Positions 28,359-36,818 of a stretch of DNA of 64,000 nucleotides are shown here, piece after piece; within the stretch, counting starts at the first letter, position 1, and every line of letters starts with the position of its first letter. The notes below the pieces were generated by a model, which saw nothing but the letters and a program-made list of their open reading frames with translations, was not told the DNA's origin and searched no databases. Source of the stretch: Desulfuromonadales bacterium (GTDB lineage: Bacteria > Desulfobacterota > Desulfuromonadia > Desulfuromonadales > Syntrophotaleaceae); the NCBI GenBank assembly GCA_013619105.1, contig JABXKU010000002.1:32228-96227 (forward strand), in the 5' to 3' direction. Both the position numbers and the translations under genes were made by a program.

Positions 28359-28388
28359 GAGGGCCTAGGGCAGGGTGCCCTGGCCCTC
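28359..28388 (+). terminator. Strong GC hairpin after the DUF3467 gene, without U-tract
   Basis: GAGGGCC (28359-28365) pairs with GGCCCTC (28382-28388). After a one-base bulge, AGGGCA (28367-28372) pairs with TGCCCT (28376-28381) across a 3-base loop. The stem is very stable, but no T-run follows. It may end the giant-gene transcript, block 3' exonucleases, or separate expression from the VWA gene. Confidence 0.45.
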
Positions 28389-28612
28389 ACATTCAGTGCC
28401 GTGATGGTGAAAACAATCCATCAGAGCCTGAAAACTCTTCCTCTATATCACTCAATCACAACAGGTTTTAGAGCGTGTTGTGCCCCTGTCTTTTCTTCCT
28501 CGACTTCTGCTAGAATAAACCATTGTCCTTATTTGACCCTTCCTTACGATTTGCCGCATCCAGCCTTTGGCGAGTGCGGTTGTTGGGCAAGACAAGGGCA
28601 GGGGGTGAATCG

Positions 28613-29803
28613 ATGTTCGTACCCTTTTTTTATACTTTGCGCCAACGAGGGGTTCTGGTCACCCCCACTGCTTTTCTGCAACTACAAAAAGCCCTGAGCC
28701 TGGGGTTGGTGGTTTCGCTGGACGATTTCTACATCGTGGCACGATCGATCCTGGTTAAGAGCGAACGGGACTTCGATACCTACGATCAGGTATTTGCCGA
28801 ATTGTTTGCCGGAGTCGAAGCTTTGCCTTTGGAGGGCGTTGATCTGGATGGATCGGCCCGTTTGCTCCTGGAAACCTGGCTGAAAACACCTGAGGACCTT
28901 GCCAAAGCCCTTGGTTTAACCGAGAAGGAACTTCGCCGGCTCAGTGCCGAAGAACTTGAGCAATATCTGCTGGATCGGCTGCAGGACCAGAAGGCGGTTC
29001 ATTACGGTGGAAGTAAGTGGATCGGCACTGGCGGAGTATCCCCCGTCGGTCACTCGGGCAATCGCTCTGGCGGCATGCGTATCGGTGGCGGATCCCGGAC
29101 CCGTTCTGCCAGTAAAGTGGCTTTGGAAAGACGCTATCGGGACTATTCCCGCAGCGCTCCCTTGAGCAGCAGCCAGATGGGGGAGGCCCTGAAGCGGCTG
29201 CGCCACCTTAAACCGGCCGGCCCAATGGATTTTCTGAATGTAGATAAATCGATCTACGAAACCATGCGTAACGCCGGAGAGATCGAAATCGTCTTTGACC
29301 GGCGGTTGGTGGACCGCCTCAACGTAATGCTCCTCATCGATAATGGTGGTTGGTCCATGGAGCCCTATGTGGAGACCGTCCAGACCCTTTTCCATCATGC
29401 CCGATCTCAATTCAAAGAGCTTGCCATCCGCTATTTCCATAACACGGTCAAGGACCGGGTCTGGCGCGACCCCGAACGTCGACATCGTCCAGAACCTATT
29501 GAAGAGCTACTCCGGCGCGATCCAGAAACCCGTCTGATTTTTGTTGGGGACGCCAGCATGGCCCCTGAAGAGTTGCTGGATATCAACGGAGCCATCGAAT
29601 TGGAATACCGTCAGAAGCAAGCGAGTATTCAACGGCTACAGATGCTTGCGACCACCTTCCGCCATACCGCATGGTTCAATCCTAGATCCTCTATCTGGTG
29701 GGAACATAGCCAAACCATCTGTATTATCCGCAATCTTATCCCCATGTTCGAGTTGAATCTGGAAGGACTGGAAAATGGGGTCCAATATCTGAGAACCCGC
29801 TGA
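28613..29803 (+). CDS. CoxE-like VWA domain protein
   Basis: The protein has 396 residues. I chose the ATG at 28613 because AGGGGGTGA lies just upstream; an in-frame start at 28523 has no ribosome site. The N-terminal ~150 residues are helical (PFFYTLRQRGVLVTPT opening, typical of CoxE/VWA-containing proteins in deltaproteobacteria). A Gly/Ser/Arg-rich linker follows, with GGSKWIGTGGVSPVGHSG then GGGSRTRSASK. The C-terminal half is the von Willebrand A-like domain. Its metal site reads LLIDNGGWSM rather than the usual DxSGSM, with Asp and Ser kept but shifted. A second acidic strand, LIFVGDASM, is present. Such proteins usually partner MoxR-type AAA ATPases in cofactor or metal insertion, but none is in view. 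It follows the giant gene and DUF3467 gene in the same direction. Function is uncertain. Confidence 0.85.
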   Translation: MFVPFFYTLRQRGVLVTPTAFLQLQKALSLGLVVSLDDFYIVARSILVKSERDFDTYDQVFAELFAGVEALPLEGVDLDGSARLLLETWLKTPEDLAKALGLTEKELRRLSAEELEQYLLDRLQDQKAVHYGGSKWIGTGGVSPVGHSGNRSGGMRIGGGSRTRSASKVALERRYRDYSRSAPLSSSQMGEALKRLRHLKPAGPMDFLNVDKSIYETMRNAGEIEIVFDRRLVDRLNVMLLIDNGGWSMEPYVETVQTLFHHARSQFKELAIRYFHNTVKDRVWRDPERRHRPEPIEELLRRDPETRLIFVGDASMAPEELLDINGAIELEYRQKQASIQRLQMLATTFRHTAWFNPRSSIWWEHSQTICIIRNLIPMFELNLEGLENGVQYLRTR

Positions 29804-30226
29804 GATTTAAAACCCCTGATCAACTGGAAGCAGGTGGAATGCTGCGTTCCCTGTATCGTCAGCGTCTATCTGGCGAAGCGGAACAGGGAGGTATTGTATA
29901 AGTTGCCGAAGTCTCCTTACCTGTGGGCGCGGTAAATTACTGGAATCGTTTGACAGGGATACCGGCAAAAAACTAGACAAATATTATTGTCAAAATAGGG
30001 ATGGTATTCATAAACTGTTCCGAGGTATCGACCATCTACCTGATCTTCGATTCGATTCGTATCGCCCCGGTGGATAGGGACCCGTACCCGTTAATCGGCT
30101 GCAACTGTCGCTTTAAGTTCACCCGTTACAAAAGCAGTGTCTGAGATTGTGCTCAATGACGCTCATGGGCTTTTCTCTTCAATCTTCCGGGACCTTCTAT
30201 ACTCCCGCCCCACAAAGGATATTCCA
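29804..30226. other. 423-bp gap, no convincing gene
   Basis: I see no supported reading frame here. An imperfect hairpin at about 29849-29895 has TCCCTGT and ACAGGGA arms with a partly paired interior, but no U-tract. A TTGACA at about 29948 lacks a matching -10 box at normal spacing. The next gene has its own AAGGAT ribosome site at the right edge. Confidence 0.5.
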
Positions 30227-30664
30227 ATGTACAAGACAATCATATTCCTAGTGCTTGCGATGCTCTTGAACCTGCCGGAGATGGTTTCCGCCGCCGATTA
30301 CCGCAACCTGTCTCTGACCCCAGAAATGGTCGATTCCGGGCTCGCCATCGTCGATATTCGCACCGAATCAGAATGGCGGGATACCGGTGTGGTACCCGGG
30401 TCGGTGCTGATGACTTTTTACAAGGCGGATCGCAGCTATGATCTAGAAGGCTTTAGCGCCGAACTGGACCGTCTCGTTGATCCTCACAAAGAATTCGCCA
30501 TTCTGTGCCGTCGCGGGAACCGTTCGGCTAGACTTGCGGCCTTGCTGGCAGAGCGCGGTTATAACGCGGTCATCAATCTTAGCGGCGGGATCCGGCGCGC
30601 GGAGCAGAATGCCGTACGACTGGTGCCTTATCCAGAGAAAAGTGATGGGATCAGCAGACGGTAA
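30227..30664 (+). CDS. Exported rhodanese-like domain protein
   Basis: The protein has 145 residues. The ATG at 30227 is preferred over one at 30137: AAAGGAT precedes it, and translation then begins with a clear signal peptide (MYKTIIFLVLAMLLNL, cleavage likely after VSAA). The rest is one rhodanese fold: IVDIRTESEWRDTGVVPGS early, and a catalytic loop ILCRRGNRSARLA with an intact cysteine. C-RRGNR-S is the typical six-residue active loop of single-domain sulfurtransferases. The location is periplasmic. It has its own short transcription unit. The acceptor is unknown; periplasmic rhodaneses are often linked to sulfur transfer or redox sensing. Confidence 0.9.
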   Translation: MYKTIIFLVLAMLLNLPEMVSAADYRNLSLTPEMVDSGLAIVDIRTESEWRDTGVVPGSVLMTFYKADRSYDLEGFSAELDRLVDPHKEFAILCRRGNRSARLAALLAERGYNAVINLSGGIRRAEQNAVRLVPYPEKSDGISRR

Positions 30665-30804
30665 ATTCACCGATTGCGGTAAGGAAGGGAGTATGGTTTT
30701 TCCTCCCGTAGGCTGTGTTTCAGGACTCGTCTTGGGGCTACTCTATAGGACGATGCCAGTTTCTAGCGATAGAGTTTCACGGCGTTATAAATAGCTGGGC
30801 GGAT

Positions 30805-30832
30805 TTGCTTTATCTCCACCAATCGTTATATT
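30805..30832 (+). promoter_or_regulatory. Possible sigma-70 promoter for the PNPOx-fold gene
   Basis: TTGCTT (30805-30810) and TATATT (30827-30832) are separated by 16 bases. The -10 box is good and the -35 box is weak. It lies 45 bases before the start codon of the next gene. Confidence 0.35.
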
Positions 30833-30877
30833 CTGAAATACGACCAAGTTGGTTGCATATGTAAGGAGTCGCAGCTG

Positions 30878-31783
30878 ATGACCATTTTCCATTCGGGTGA
30901 GATTCATATTCAAGAGCGCACTGGTGCCAGGGCAATGGCGGCAAGGATGGAAAACACTATTCTGCCAACTATCGCTCATAAATTCATCGATTTTATTCAA
31001 CAACAACCCTTTCTAGTTCTCTCGTCCGTCGATGACCCGGGAAGGGCCTGGGCCTCAGTTCTCTGTGGTGAGGTGGGGTTTATGACGGTTGTTGACGAGC
31101 GGACATTGCACATCGCGACTCTGCCTGCGAAAGGCGATCCCCTTTACTCCAGGCTGGTAGACGGCGCCGACATCGGTCTGTTGCTGATCGACTTTGCGAC
31201 TCGACGGCGCCTGCGGATCAATGGCAAGCTGCGGCAAGGGACTAGCGATTTTTGTGTCCAGGCCAGGCAGGTTTACAGCAACTGTCCGCGGTACATTCAG
31301 GCAAGAGAGTGGGAACTGGTTGCGAATCATGATCGGAAAGCAGCCGTCGTGGAAACGGCCGAAACTCTGAATGAGGCACAGCGGCAATGGATCCGTCAGG
31401 CCGATACCTTTTTTATCGCCAGTTACCATCCTGACAGCGGCGCTGATGCTTCACATCGGGGCGGTTTTGGTGGGTTTGTGCAGGTGCTGGACGGGCAGAC
31501 CCTGGTGTGGCCAGAATACAACGGCAATGGCATGTTCAACACCTTGGGGAATATGGTTAAGAATCCTCGCGCAGGGCTATTGTTTATCGATTTTGACAGC
31601 GGGGGGACCTTGCAGTTGACTGGGTCGACGACAATCGTATGGGAGGAGGAACGGGTTGCGGCGTTTCCCGGTGCTGAGCGATTGGTTGAAATCAAGCTGG
31701 ACCTTGCTCTGGCTTCGACTCATGCCGGAATGCTACGCTGGAAATTCATAAACTATTCACCGGATAATCCTTGGTACTGCTAG
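30878..31783 (+). CDS. Pyridoxamine 5'-phosphate oxidase-fold flavin-binding protein
   Basis: The protein has 301 residues; an AAGGAG site 9 bases before the ATG supports the start. It matches the PNPOx-like split-barrel family: residues 40-100 contain FLVLSSVDDPGRAWASVLCG and the GDPLYSRL flavin-site region, followed by LLLIDFATRRRLRINGKLR. The C-terminal half repeats the pattern, with FFIASYHPDSGADASHRGG and GNMVKNPRAGLLFIDFDSG. Two split barrels in tandem are therefore likely. Long members of this family bind FMN/FAD or heme and reduce or store flavins, but the substrate cannot be told from sequence. No signal peptide is present, so it is cytoplasmic. It stands alone between its promoter and a small hypothetical gene. 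Confidence 0.88.
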   Translation: MTIFHSGEIHIQERTGARAMAARMENTILPTIAHKFIDFIQQQPFLVLSSVDDPGRAWASVLCGEVGFMTVVDERTLHIATLPAKGDPLYSRLVDGADIGLLLIDFATRRRLRINGKLRQGTSDFCVQARQVYSNCPRYIQAREWELVANHDRKAAVVETAETLNEAQRQWIRQADTFFIASYHPDSGADASHRGGFGGFVQVLDGQTLVWPEYNGNGMFNTLGNMVKNPRAGLLFIDFDSGGTLQLTGSTTIVWEEERVAAFPGAERLVEIKLDLALASTHAGMLRWKFINYSPDNPWYC

Positions 31784-31904
31784 AAGCAGCAATGAGTTTT
31801 TTTTTGAGATTCCAACGATCGTAGCCGATGACTTCTCAACAGACTTTTAAATCTTTGGTGTTATCTGTCCCAGCGAATTTTCTGCAACGTTTTCGGAGGC
31901 CATT

Positions 31905-32156
31905 ATGAACGGTAGTGAGTTGCTTCAAAAGATCGACTTGTTGATTGACCAGGGCAACATGGTCTGGGAAAGCCCAGGGCGCAATGCAGACCGTGATATT
32001 GCCCAGTTTTGTACCGCTGTTCAAGGTTTGGTTCATGAAATCTACGGCGCCGAGCACCCGTATCTCCAAAGAGACTCTGCCGGAACCGATGTGCTACAAT
32101 ACGATCTTTGCGAAGGAATCTCGCTTCTGAAATCAATTAGAATGGAAGCAGAGTAA
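31905..32156 (+). CDS. Small hypothetical protein, 83 residues
   Basis: A CGGAGG site 7 bases before the ATG and a strong terminator 47 bases past the stop support this as a real gene. The product is acidic and probably all helical (MNGSELLQKIDLLIDQGN then AQFCTAVQGLVHEIYG). It ends in SLLKSIRMEAE and has two cysteines. I do not recognise the family. It lies 121 bases after the PNPOx-fold gene and could be cotranscribed with it. Confidence 0.65.
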   Translation: MNGSELLQKIDLLIDQGNMVWESPGRNADRDIAQFCTAVQGLVHEIYGAEHPYLQRDSAGTDVLQYDLCEGISLLKSIRMEAE

Positions 32157-32202
32157 TCTGCTCAATTGGGACATTAAGAAAGCAACGGAAACTTTGCGTG
32201 GT

Positions 32203-32243
32203 CACAATAGGGGCATCTGACTTTGGTCAGTGCCCCTATTGTG
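32203..32243 (+). terminator. Perfect 13-bp stem terminator
   Basis: CACAATAGGGGCA (32203-32215) pairs perfectly with TGCCCCTATTGTG (32231-32243) around a 15-base loop. The sequence GTTTTG follows at once. It closes the transcription unit ending with the 83-residue gene. Confidence 0.75.
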
Positions 32244-33005
32244 GTTTTGAGCCAGTGTAAAGGACTTGAACATTAGTCTGGGTGTCAATGGTCTTAGAAC
32301 GAACGCATTGTCCTTGATATGTGCCTTTGCAAGTGCCTTTCATGACTGATTAAGGTCATATTACGCATTCGAGGAATCGATGATGACCTACCAATTAACT
32401 GCATCGTTATCGACCAGGTCCAACGGATATTTCGACGTATTTCCAGAATTGTCGGCTCGAGATATCGAAAAACTTCTTCAACACCAGACGAATCCCCTTA
32501 AATAATGTTTTCGTTCCCTTCTTTTAGTGGCCGATGGTTCAGATCTATTGCCGATAAATGTTGGCAAATGATAGTACCGATCATTTAAGGCGTAGATTGC
32601 TGCAAGGGGTTATTTTGTTGGGTTAAAGCTAGCTTTTGTGTGAGGTGGATGGGCCTAAATAAAGCGTCACAGAGAATTTGTGGTTTCATGAAACGTCCGC
32701 AATTTGGTACATTAAGAGGGAGTTTTTATTAGAGCTTGTTTTGCAGAACATAAAGCAACCCTGTGTTTCAACAAGCCTGATGATTTTCTGACTATAATAA
32801 GAGCCTATGGATACGGCTACCAGTGGTTTTGAAAAAATGATTATGCTGGGGCTGACGATGCTCATTGTCTGCGATTCTACCGTAAAACTTACCATCGTTA
32901 TCACCTTGGATTGCGGCTATTACCTGTTGCACCCTACTCGAAGCAAACAGGGCTAGCGCGGCCCATCATCTAATAACAGACACAATTAATTTTGGAGTCG
33001 ATACT
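32244..33005. other. 760-bp gap with at most tiny genes
   Basis: The sequence is AT-richer than its neighbours by eye. No reading frame above 60 residues is supported. Besides the 41-residue frame listed separately, a 49-codon frame at 32807-32956 encodes a hydrophobic peptide (IMLGLTMLIVCDS) without a clear ribosome site. A TATAAT-like box lies at about 32790. The leader of the rubredoxin-reductase gene presumably starts within this gap. Confidence 0.45.
32380..32505 (+). CDS. Possible 41-residue peptide
   Basis: Two adjacent ATG codons at 32380 and 32383 follow a GAGGAA site 5-8 bases upstream. The frame runs 41 codons to TAA. The peptide starts MMTYQLTASL and contains ELSARDIEKLLQHQ, which looks like a real amphipathic helix. 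I do not recognise it. Only the ribosome site and the composition support it. Confidence 0.25.
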   Translation: MMTYQLTASLSTRSNGYFDVFPELSARDIEKLLQHQTNPLK

Positions 33006-34502
33006 ATGCCCGAACAAAGTTGGCTTTGTAGCGTATGCGGTTATGTACATGTCGGTGCGGAACCGCCTGAATGTTGCTCGGTTTGCGGGGCTGATCAAAG
33101 CGTTTTCGAGCACAATGTTAATGCAACTTCTGAAACCACGGATCGAGCTCCCAGTGCCTGGAGTTGCCTGGTCTGCTTTTACATGCATCAGGGAGATTCC
33201 CCGCCAGACAATTGTCCGGTTTGCAGTGCTTGTGCCGATCAGTTTGAAGGAGTCGAACTGAAAGACGCACCGATCGAAACCCATGCCAACCAGGATACGA
33301 TTGTTATCATCGGGGCCGGTATCTCCGGAATCTCTGCCGCTGAGGCGGCACGAAAGACTGCTCCCGATGCCAGAATTCTGGTCATCAGCCGTGAGAAGGA
33401 CCTTCCCTATTATCGGCTTAACCTAACTCGCTTTCTGGCAGGGGAATTGGCGGCGGAAAAATTATTAATCCATCCCTCTGACTGGTATGAAGAGCAGCGC
33501 ATCGAATTGCTCCTCGGTCGGGAGGTGGCAGCCATCGAAGTGGCCGAAAAAATGCTGCAAATCAAAGGCGGTGAGACGTTGGGTTTTGACAGGCTGATCC
33601 TGTCGCTGGGTGCTCACTCCTTTATCCCGCCTATCGAAGGGGTTGACAAGAAGCATGTGTTTGGGCTTCGTACCCGCCAGGATGCCCTGGCTATTTCTCA
33701 ACAGGCTGGCCGTGGCCAGCGCTGCGTGGTTATCGGTGGCGGCGTCCTCGGTCTGGAAGCGGCGGCTGCCTTGGCCCAAGGGGGCGCGGATATCACCATT
33801 GTCGAGGGTTTCGACTGGCTGCTGCCCCGACAACTCAATCGAGCGGCCGGTGAACAACTGGCTGAACATGTCCGGAGGTTGGGGATACGTCTCGTCTTGG
33901 GTGGCCGGGTGCAAAAGCTCACAGGAGACGAACATGTCGCTGGTGTGGCTTTGGAATCGGGGGAAGTGTTACCGGCTGACCTGGTTGTTTTTGCCGCCGG
34001 GGTTCGCTGCAACAGCGCTTTGGCCCGCCAGGCCAAGTTGGATGTGAACAACGGAATTCTGGTCGACGACAGCCTGCGCACTAGCCACACCGATATATTT
34101 GCGGTCGGTGACGTGGCGGAACATCAGGGAGTGATTTACGGAACCTGGTTGCCGGCCCAGGCCCAGGGGGCCATTGCCGGACTAAATGCCGCCGGCGGGG
34201 CGGGGCGGTTTATGGGAGTGCCGAGGTCCAACAATCTTAAGGTGCTCGATGTCGACCTGTTCAGCATCGGCCAGATTGTTCCGGAAGACGGTAGCTACAG
34301 CCTCTACGAAGTACAGGAAGAAGGGGATTATTCTTTATTTGTCTTCCGTAGCGGACAACTGATCGGCGCCATTCTGCTTGGCGATACAAGCATGGCCCCG
34401 CAATTGAAAAAACTCATCGAAGAACAGCGCAGCTGCACTGAACTGCTAGCTGGGCCCGTCGACGGTCACGATTTGCGACTGCGGTTGAAGGAAGGATTCT
34501 AA
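33006..34502 (+). CDS. Double-rubredoxin FAD/NAD(P)H oxidoreductase
   Basis: The protein has 498 residues. Two rubredoxin-like iron sites head it: WLCSVCGYVHVG...CSVCGA (residues 6-36) and WSCLVCFYMHQG...CPVCSA (52-82). Each has two CxxC pairs of the short rubrerythrin type. A pyridine nucleotide-disulfide oxidoreductase body follows, with the FAD-binding GAGISGISAAEAA at about 103, the NAD-binding GGGVLGLEAAAAL at about 245, and the FAD-closing IFAVGDVAEH near 365. The layout matches NADH:rubredoxin reductases used by anaerobes for oxygen and peroxide detoxification; the fused acceptor domains suggest internal electron transfer. The ATG is the first in frame and sits 7-9 bases after TTTGGAG. 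No partner oxidase is next to it. The second domain's Cys spacing (CPVCSACAD) is slightly unusual. Confidence 0.9.
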   Translation: MPEQSWLCSVCGYVHVGAEPPECCSVCGADQSVFEHNVNATSETTDRAPSAWSCLVCFYMHQGDSPPDNCPVCSACADQFEGVELKDAPIETHANQDTIVIIGAGISGISAAEAARKTAPDARILVISREKDLPYYRLNLTRFLAGELAAEKLLIHPSDWYEEQRIELLLGREVAAIEVAEKMLQIKGGETLGFDRLILSLGAHSFIPPIEGVDKKHVFGLRTRQDALAISQQAGRGQRCVVIGGGVLGLEAAAALAQGGADITIVEGFDWLLPRQLNRAAGEQLAEHVRRLGIRLVLGGRVQKLTGDEHVAGVALESGEVLPADLVVFAAGVRCNSALARQAKLDVNNGILVDDSLRTSHTDIFAVGDVAEHQGVIYGTWLPAQAQGAIAGLNAAGGAGRFMGVPRSNNLKVLDVDLFSIGQIVPEDGSYSLYEVQEEGDYSLFVFRSGQLIGAILLGDTSMAPQLKKLIEEQRSCTELLAGPVDGHDLRLRLKEGF

Positions 34503-34506
34503 ATCA

Positions 34507-34541
34507 GATAGCCATGGTGAGGCTATCGCCATGACCGTTTT
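34507..34541 (+). terminator. Possible terminator after the rubredoxin-reductase gene
   Basis: GATAGCC (34507-34513) pairs perfectly with GGCTATC (34521-34527) around a 7-base loop. A T5 run comes only 9 bases later, so termination efficiency is doubtful. Confidence 0.3.
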
Positions 34542-34678
34542 TGGAGAAAGCTCAGGGATCTAAGCTCCGGCATCTGGAATCTTTTATGATATAAAGGATA
34601 GTAAACGAATTCCCTTAGATCGGGTACCGAGGATTTGTCGCAGCAGCACAATGCCAATCTCTTCGAAAGGACCTACCC

Positions 34679-34921
34679 ATGAACCTCGATTTTCTGCGTG
34701 CTTTCTTGGCTTGGTGTACCGTTATCAATCTGTGTCTCTACTTTCTTTCGTTTCTGGTCTGCGCTTTTGCCGGTGACTGGGTTTATCGTATGCACAGCAT
34801 GTGGTTTCCCATGTCGCGGGATGCTTTCAACCTGGCCATCTACGGGTTTATCGGTCTCTATAAACTGTTCATCATTGTCTTCAATGTCGTCCCATATATA
34901 GCGGTGATCCTTGCGGGCTGA
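34679..34921 (+). CDS. DUF6868 family small membrane protein
   Basis: The protein has 80 residues; GAAAGGA lies 8 bases before the ATG. It has two membrane helices, one at residues 8-30 (WCTVINLCLYFLSFLVCAF) and one at 52-79. Between them is the W-x-Y-R-M-H-x-x-W-F family signature followed by the Y-K-L-F-I-I-V-F-N-V-V-P-Y-I end. This is the pattern I recall for DUF6868, found in many Gram-negative bacteria without a known role. It has its own terminator directly behind it, so it is probably a single-gene unit. Confidence 0.82.
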   Translation: MNLDFLRAFLAWCTVINLCLYFLSFLVCAFAGDWVYRMHSMWFPMSRDAFNLAIYGFIGLYKLFIIVFNVVPYIAVILAG

Positions 34922-34948
34922 ATCTGTGACAACTTATTTGCAAGACAG

Positions 34949-34972
34949 GGCCCTTCCGTCGAAGGGCCTTTT
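34949..34972 (+). terminator. Intrinsic terminator after the DUF6868 gene
   Basis: GGCCCTTC (34949-34956) and GAAGGGCC (34961-34968) form a perfect 8-bp stem with a CGTC loop. A TTTTG run follows immediately. It lies 28 bases after the stop codon. Confidence 0.85.
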
Positions 34973-35126
34973 GTTTGTCAGCCTTTCGCCGTATTATAAA
35001 GGCATGCAATCTGCAGTCCTATACTTCAGCTGGTTGACAAATCCATGTTGACATTCCGTCAATCAATAAAACGTTAATAAGTCAATCACTTGAAAGTCCG
35101 CTCTGAATGCGGCTGAGGACCATACT

Positions 35127-36176
35127 ATGGCAAAAATTGACGCTCTGTTCAAAATTTTGAAGGATAGGGGAGGTTCGGACCTGCATCTGTCCCCGACCAA
35201 TCCGCCCTTGATTCGTCGCTCGGGCGACCTTGAACCAGTTATCGACCGCCCTATCGGCCGCGAGCAAATCAAAGCCCTGACCTACGAGATCATGACCGAG
35301 GCACAGCGGCAAAGCTTCGAATCAACCCATGATCTTGATTTTGCTTATGAGGTTCCGGCACTGGAATCCCGTTTCCGCGCCAACATCTTTATGGGTCGCC
35401 TAGGCATCAGTGCGGTGTTTCGGCTGATACCGGCCAAGATCCTCACCGCCGAGCAGTTGGGGTTATCTCCCGGGATTCTCAACTTCACCCTGTTTAAAAA
35501 AGGTCTGGTGCTGGTCACCGGGCCGACCGGTAGTGGCAAATCAACCACCCTGGCGGCGATGATCGATCATGTGAACAAAACCCGTAAAGAGCATATCCTT
35601 ACCGTAGAGGATCCCGTCGAATTTGTGCACATCAGCCAGCAGAGCCTCATTAATCAGCGGGAAGTAGGTCGCCATACTCAATCCTTCGCCGCAGCCTTGA
35701 AGGCGTCCTTACGCGAGGATCCCGATGTGATTCTAGTCGGTGAGATGCGTGACCTTGAGACCATCGAGTTGGCTATTACCGCCGCGGAAACCGGCCACCT
35801 GGTCTTTGGGACCCTGCACACCAACAGTGCCGCCAAGACGATCGACCGCATCATCAACGTCTTTCCCACCACCCAGCAGGAACAGATTCGGGCCATGCTC
35901 GGCGAATCTCTGCAGGGGGTCATCTGTCAGCAACTTCTGCGCACCCTGGACGGCAAACGCTGCGCCGCCATGGAGATTATGGCCGTCAATCCGGCGGTCT
36001 CCAATCTGATTCGTGAAGGTAAGACCTTTCAGATTCCGTCGGTGATTCAAACTGGCCGCTCTCAGGGTATGCAGTTGATGGATCAGGCGATTCAGGACTT
36101 GCTTACCGAAGGTCGAATCAGTCGTGAAGAGGCCTTCAAATATGCAACCAATAAATCTCTGTTTCAGGAAGGTTGA
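35127..36176 (+). CDS. pilT: Type IV pilus retraction ATPase PilT
   Basis: The protein has 349 residues, the usual PilT length. The N-terminal PAS-like domain opens with LKDRGGSDLHLSP. The Walker A motif GPTGSGKST is at 132-140, the Asp box follows (LTVEDPVEFVH), and the Walker B region is DVILVGEMRDLETIELA. The His box GHLVFGTLHTNSAAKTIDRI and the PilT-specific AIRAG-like helix near the C-terminus (AIQDLLTEGRIS) complete the set. It powers pilus retraction for twitching and surface sensing at the cytoplasmic face of the pilus machine. The ATG at 35127 is supported by family length; the site upstream (GAGGACC) is moderate. The next gene starts 9 bases after its stop and probably shares its transcript. 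Confidence 0.95.
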   Translation: MAKIDALFKILKDRGGSDLHLSPTNPPLIRRSGDLEPVIDRPIGREQIKALTYEIMTEAQRQSFESTHDLDFAYEVPALESRFRANIFMGRLGISAVFRLIPAKILTAEQLGLSPGILNFTLFKKGLVLVTGPTGSGKSTTLAAMIDHVNKTRKEHILTVEDPVEFVHISQQSLINQREVGRHTQSFAAALKASLREDPDVILVGEMRDLETIELAITAAETGHLVFGTLHTNSAAKTIDRIINVFPTTQQEQIRAMLGESLQGVICQQLLRTLDGKRCAAMEIMAVNPAVSNLIREGKTFQIPSVIQTGRSQGMQLMDQAIQDLLTEGRISREEAFKYATNKSLFQEG

Positions 36177-36184
36177 CTGTTGTT

Positions 36185-36634
36185 ATGGATGAGCAGAAAA
36201 TCACAAAAAACCGTCGTAAGGTGCTGTTTACACAAGCTGATGGCAGTACCGTTCAGGGTGAGGTCTTTCTCAGTCTCTATGAGGCCTGCCATGAACGTCC
36301 GCAACTGTTAGGAGAACTGCTGTGCGGTGACAATGTTTTTATCCCGGTGGAAACGGCTGCCGGCATGATTCACCTAAATACAAACAACATCGTCACCGCT
36401 CAGACATCCATTGGGGAGGAGGGGGATGAGCTTATGCGCCTTGGCGAGCAATACCGGGTACAGGTCACCACTGCACTCGGCACGGTCATCGAAGGACAGG
36501 TATTTGTCAACTTGCCTCATGACCGAAGTCGCGTTAGCGATTATCTCAACCAGGGTGACCGCTTTTGCAGGATGTTCCTAGCCCAAAACATCGTATATAT
36601 CGGCACCCGATTTATCCTATCGGTGCGGGATTGA
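36185..36634 (+). CDS. Uncharacterised two-repeat protein downstream of pilT
   Basis: The protein has 149 residues. I chose the ATG at 36185, 12 bases after AGGAAGG; a TTG at 36173 overlaps the pilT stop and lacks spacing. The sequence shows two similar halves, each a strand pair followed by a helix or loop. The first has LFTQADGSTVQGEVFLSL and a later GDNVFIPVETAAGMIHLNTNNIV; the second has VTTALGTVIEGQVFVNLP and a later GDRFCRMFLAQNIVYIGTRFIL. G-x-x-x-x-G-(E/Q)-V-F is shared. This looks like a duplicated small beta-barrel. Similar proteins occur in Geobacter relatives as DUF6812, from memory and unconfirmed. Its place after pilT suggests a role near pilus control, by context only. Confidence 0.78.
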   Translation: MDEQKITKNRRKVLFTQADGSTVQGEVFLSLYEACHERPQLLGELLCGDNVFIPVETAAGMIHLNTNNIVTAQTSIGEEGDELMRLGEQYRVQVTTALGTVIEGQVFVNLPHDRSRVSDYLNQGDRFCRMFLAQNIVYIGTRFILSVRD

Positions 36635-36818
36635 GGCATGTGTCCCCGGTGGGGGTTGTCAGTAAAGGGCTTTCAAGAAACGGTCTTATTAAGGTTGTCT
36701 TTGGTTTAAAGACATACGGACTTCGTCCTTAAAACATGGAGATTGATCCAAGGATAAAATTGGTGGTAATGGCCAAAATAATTTCAAGCCTGTCCTGTCT
36801 ATTGAAGTGGATTTAAAC

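Noticed and set aside
35034..35085. Two TTGACA boxes upstream of pilT as a sigma-70 promoter
   Set aside because: Neither has an acceptable -10 box at 16-18 bases; a promoter probably exists here, but these boxes do not define it.
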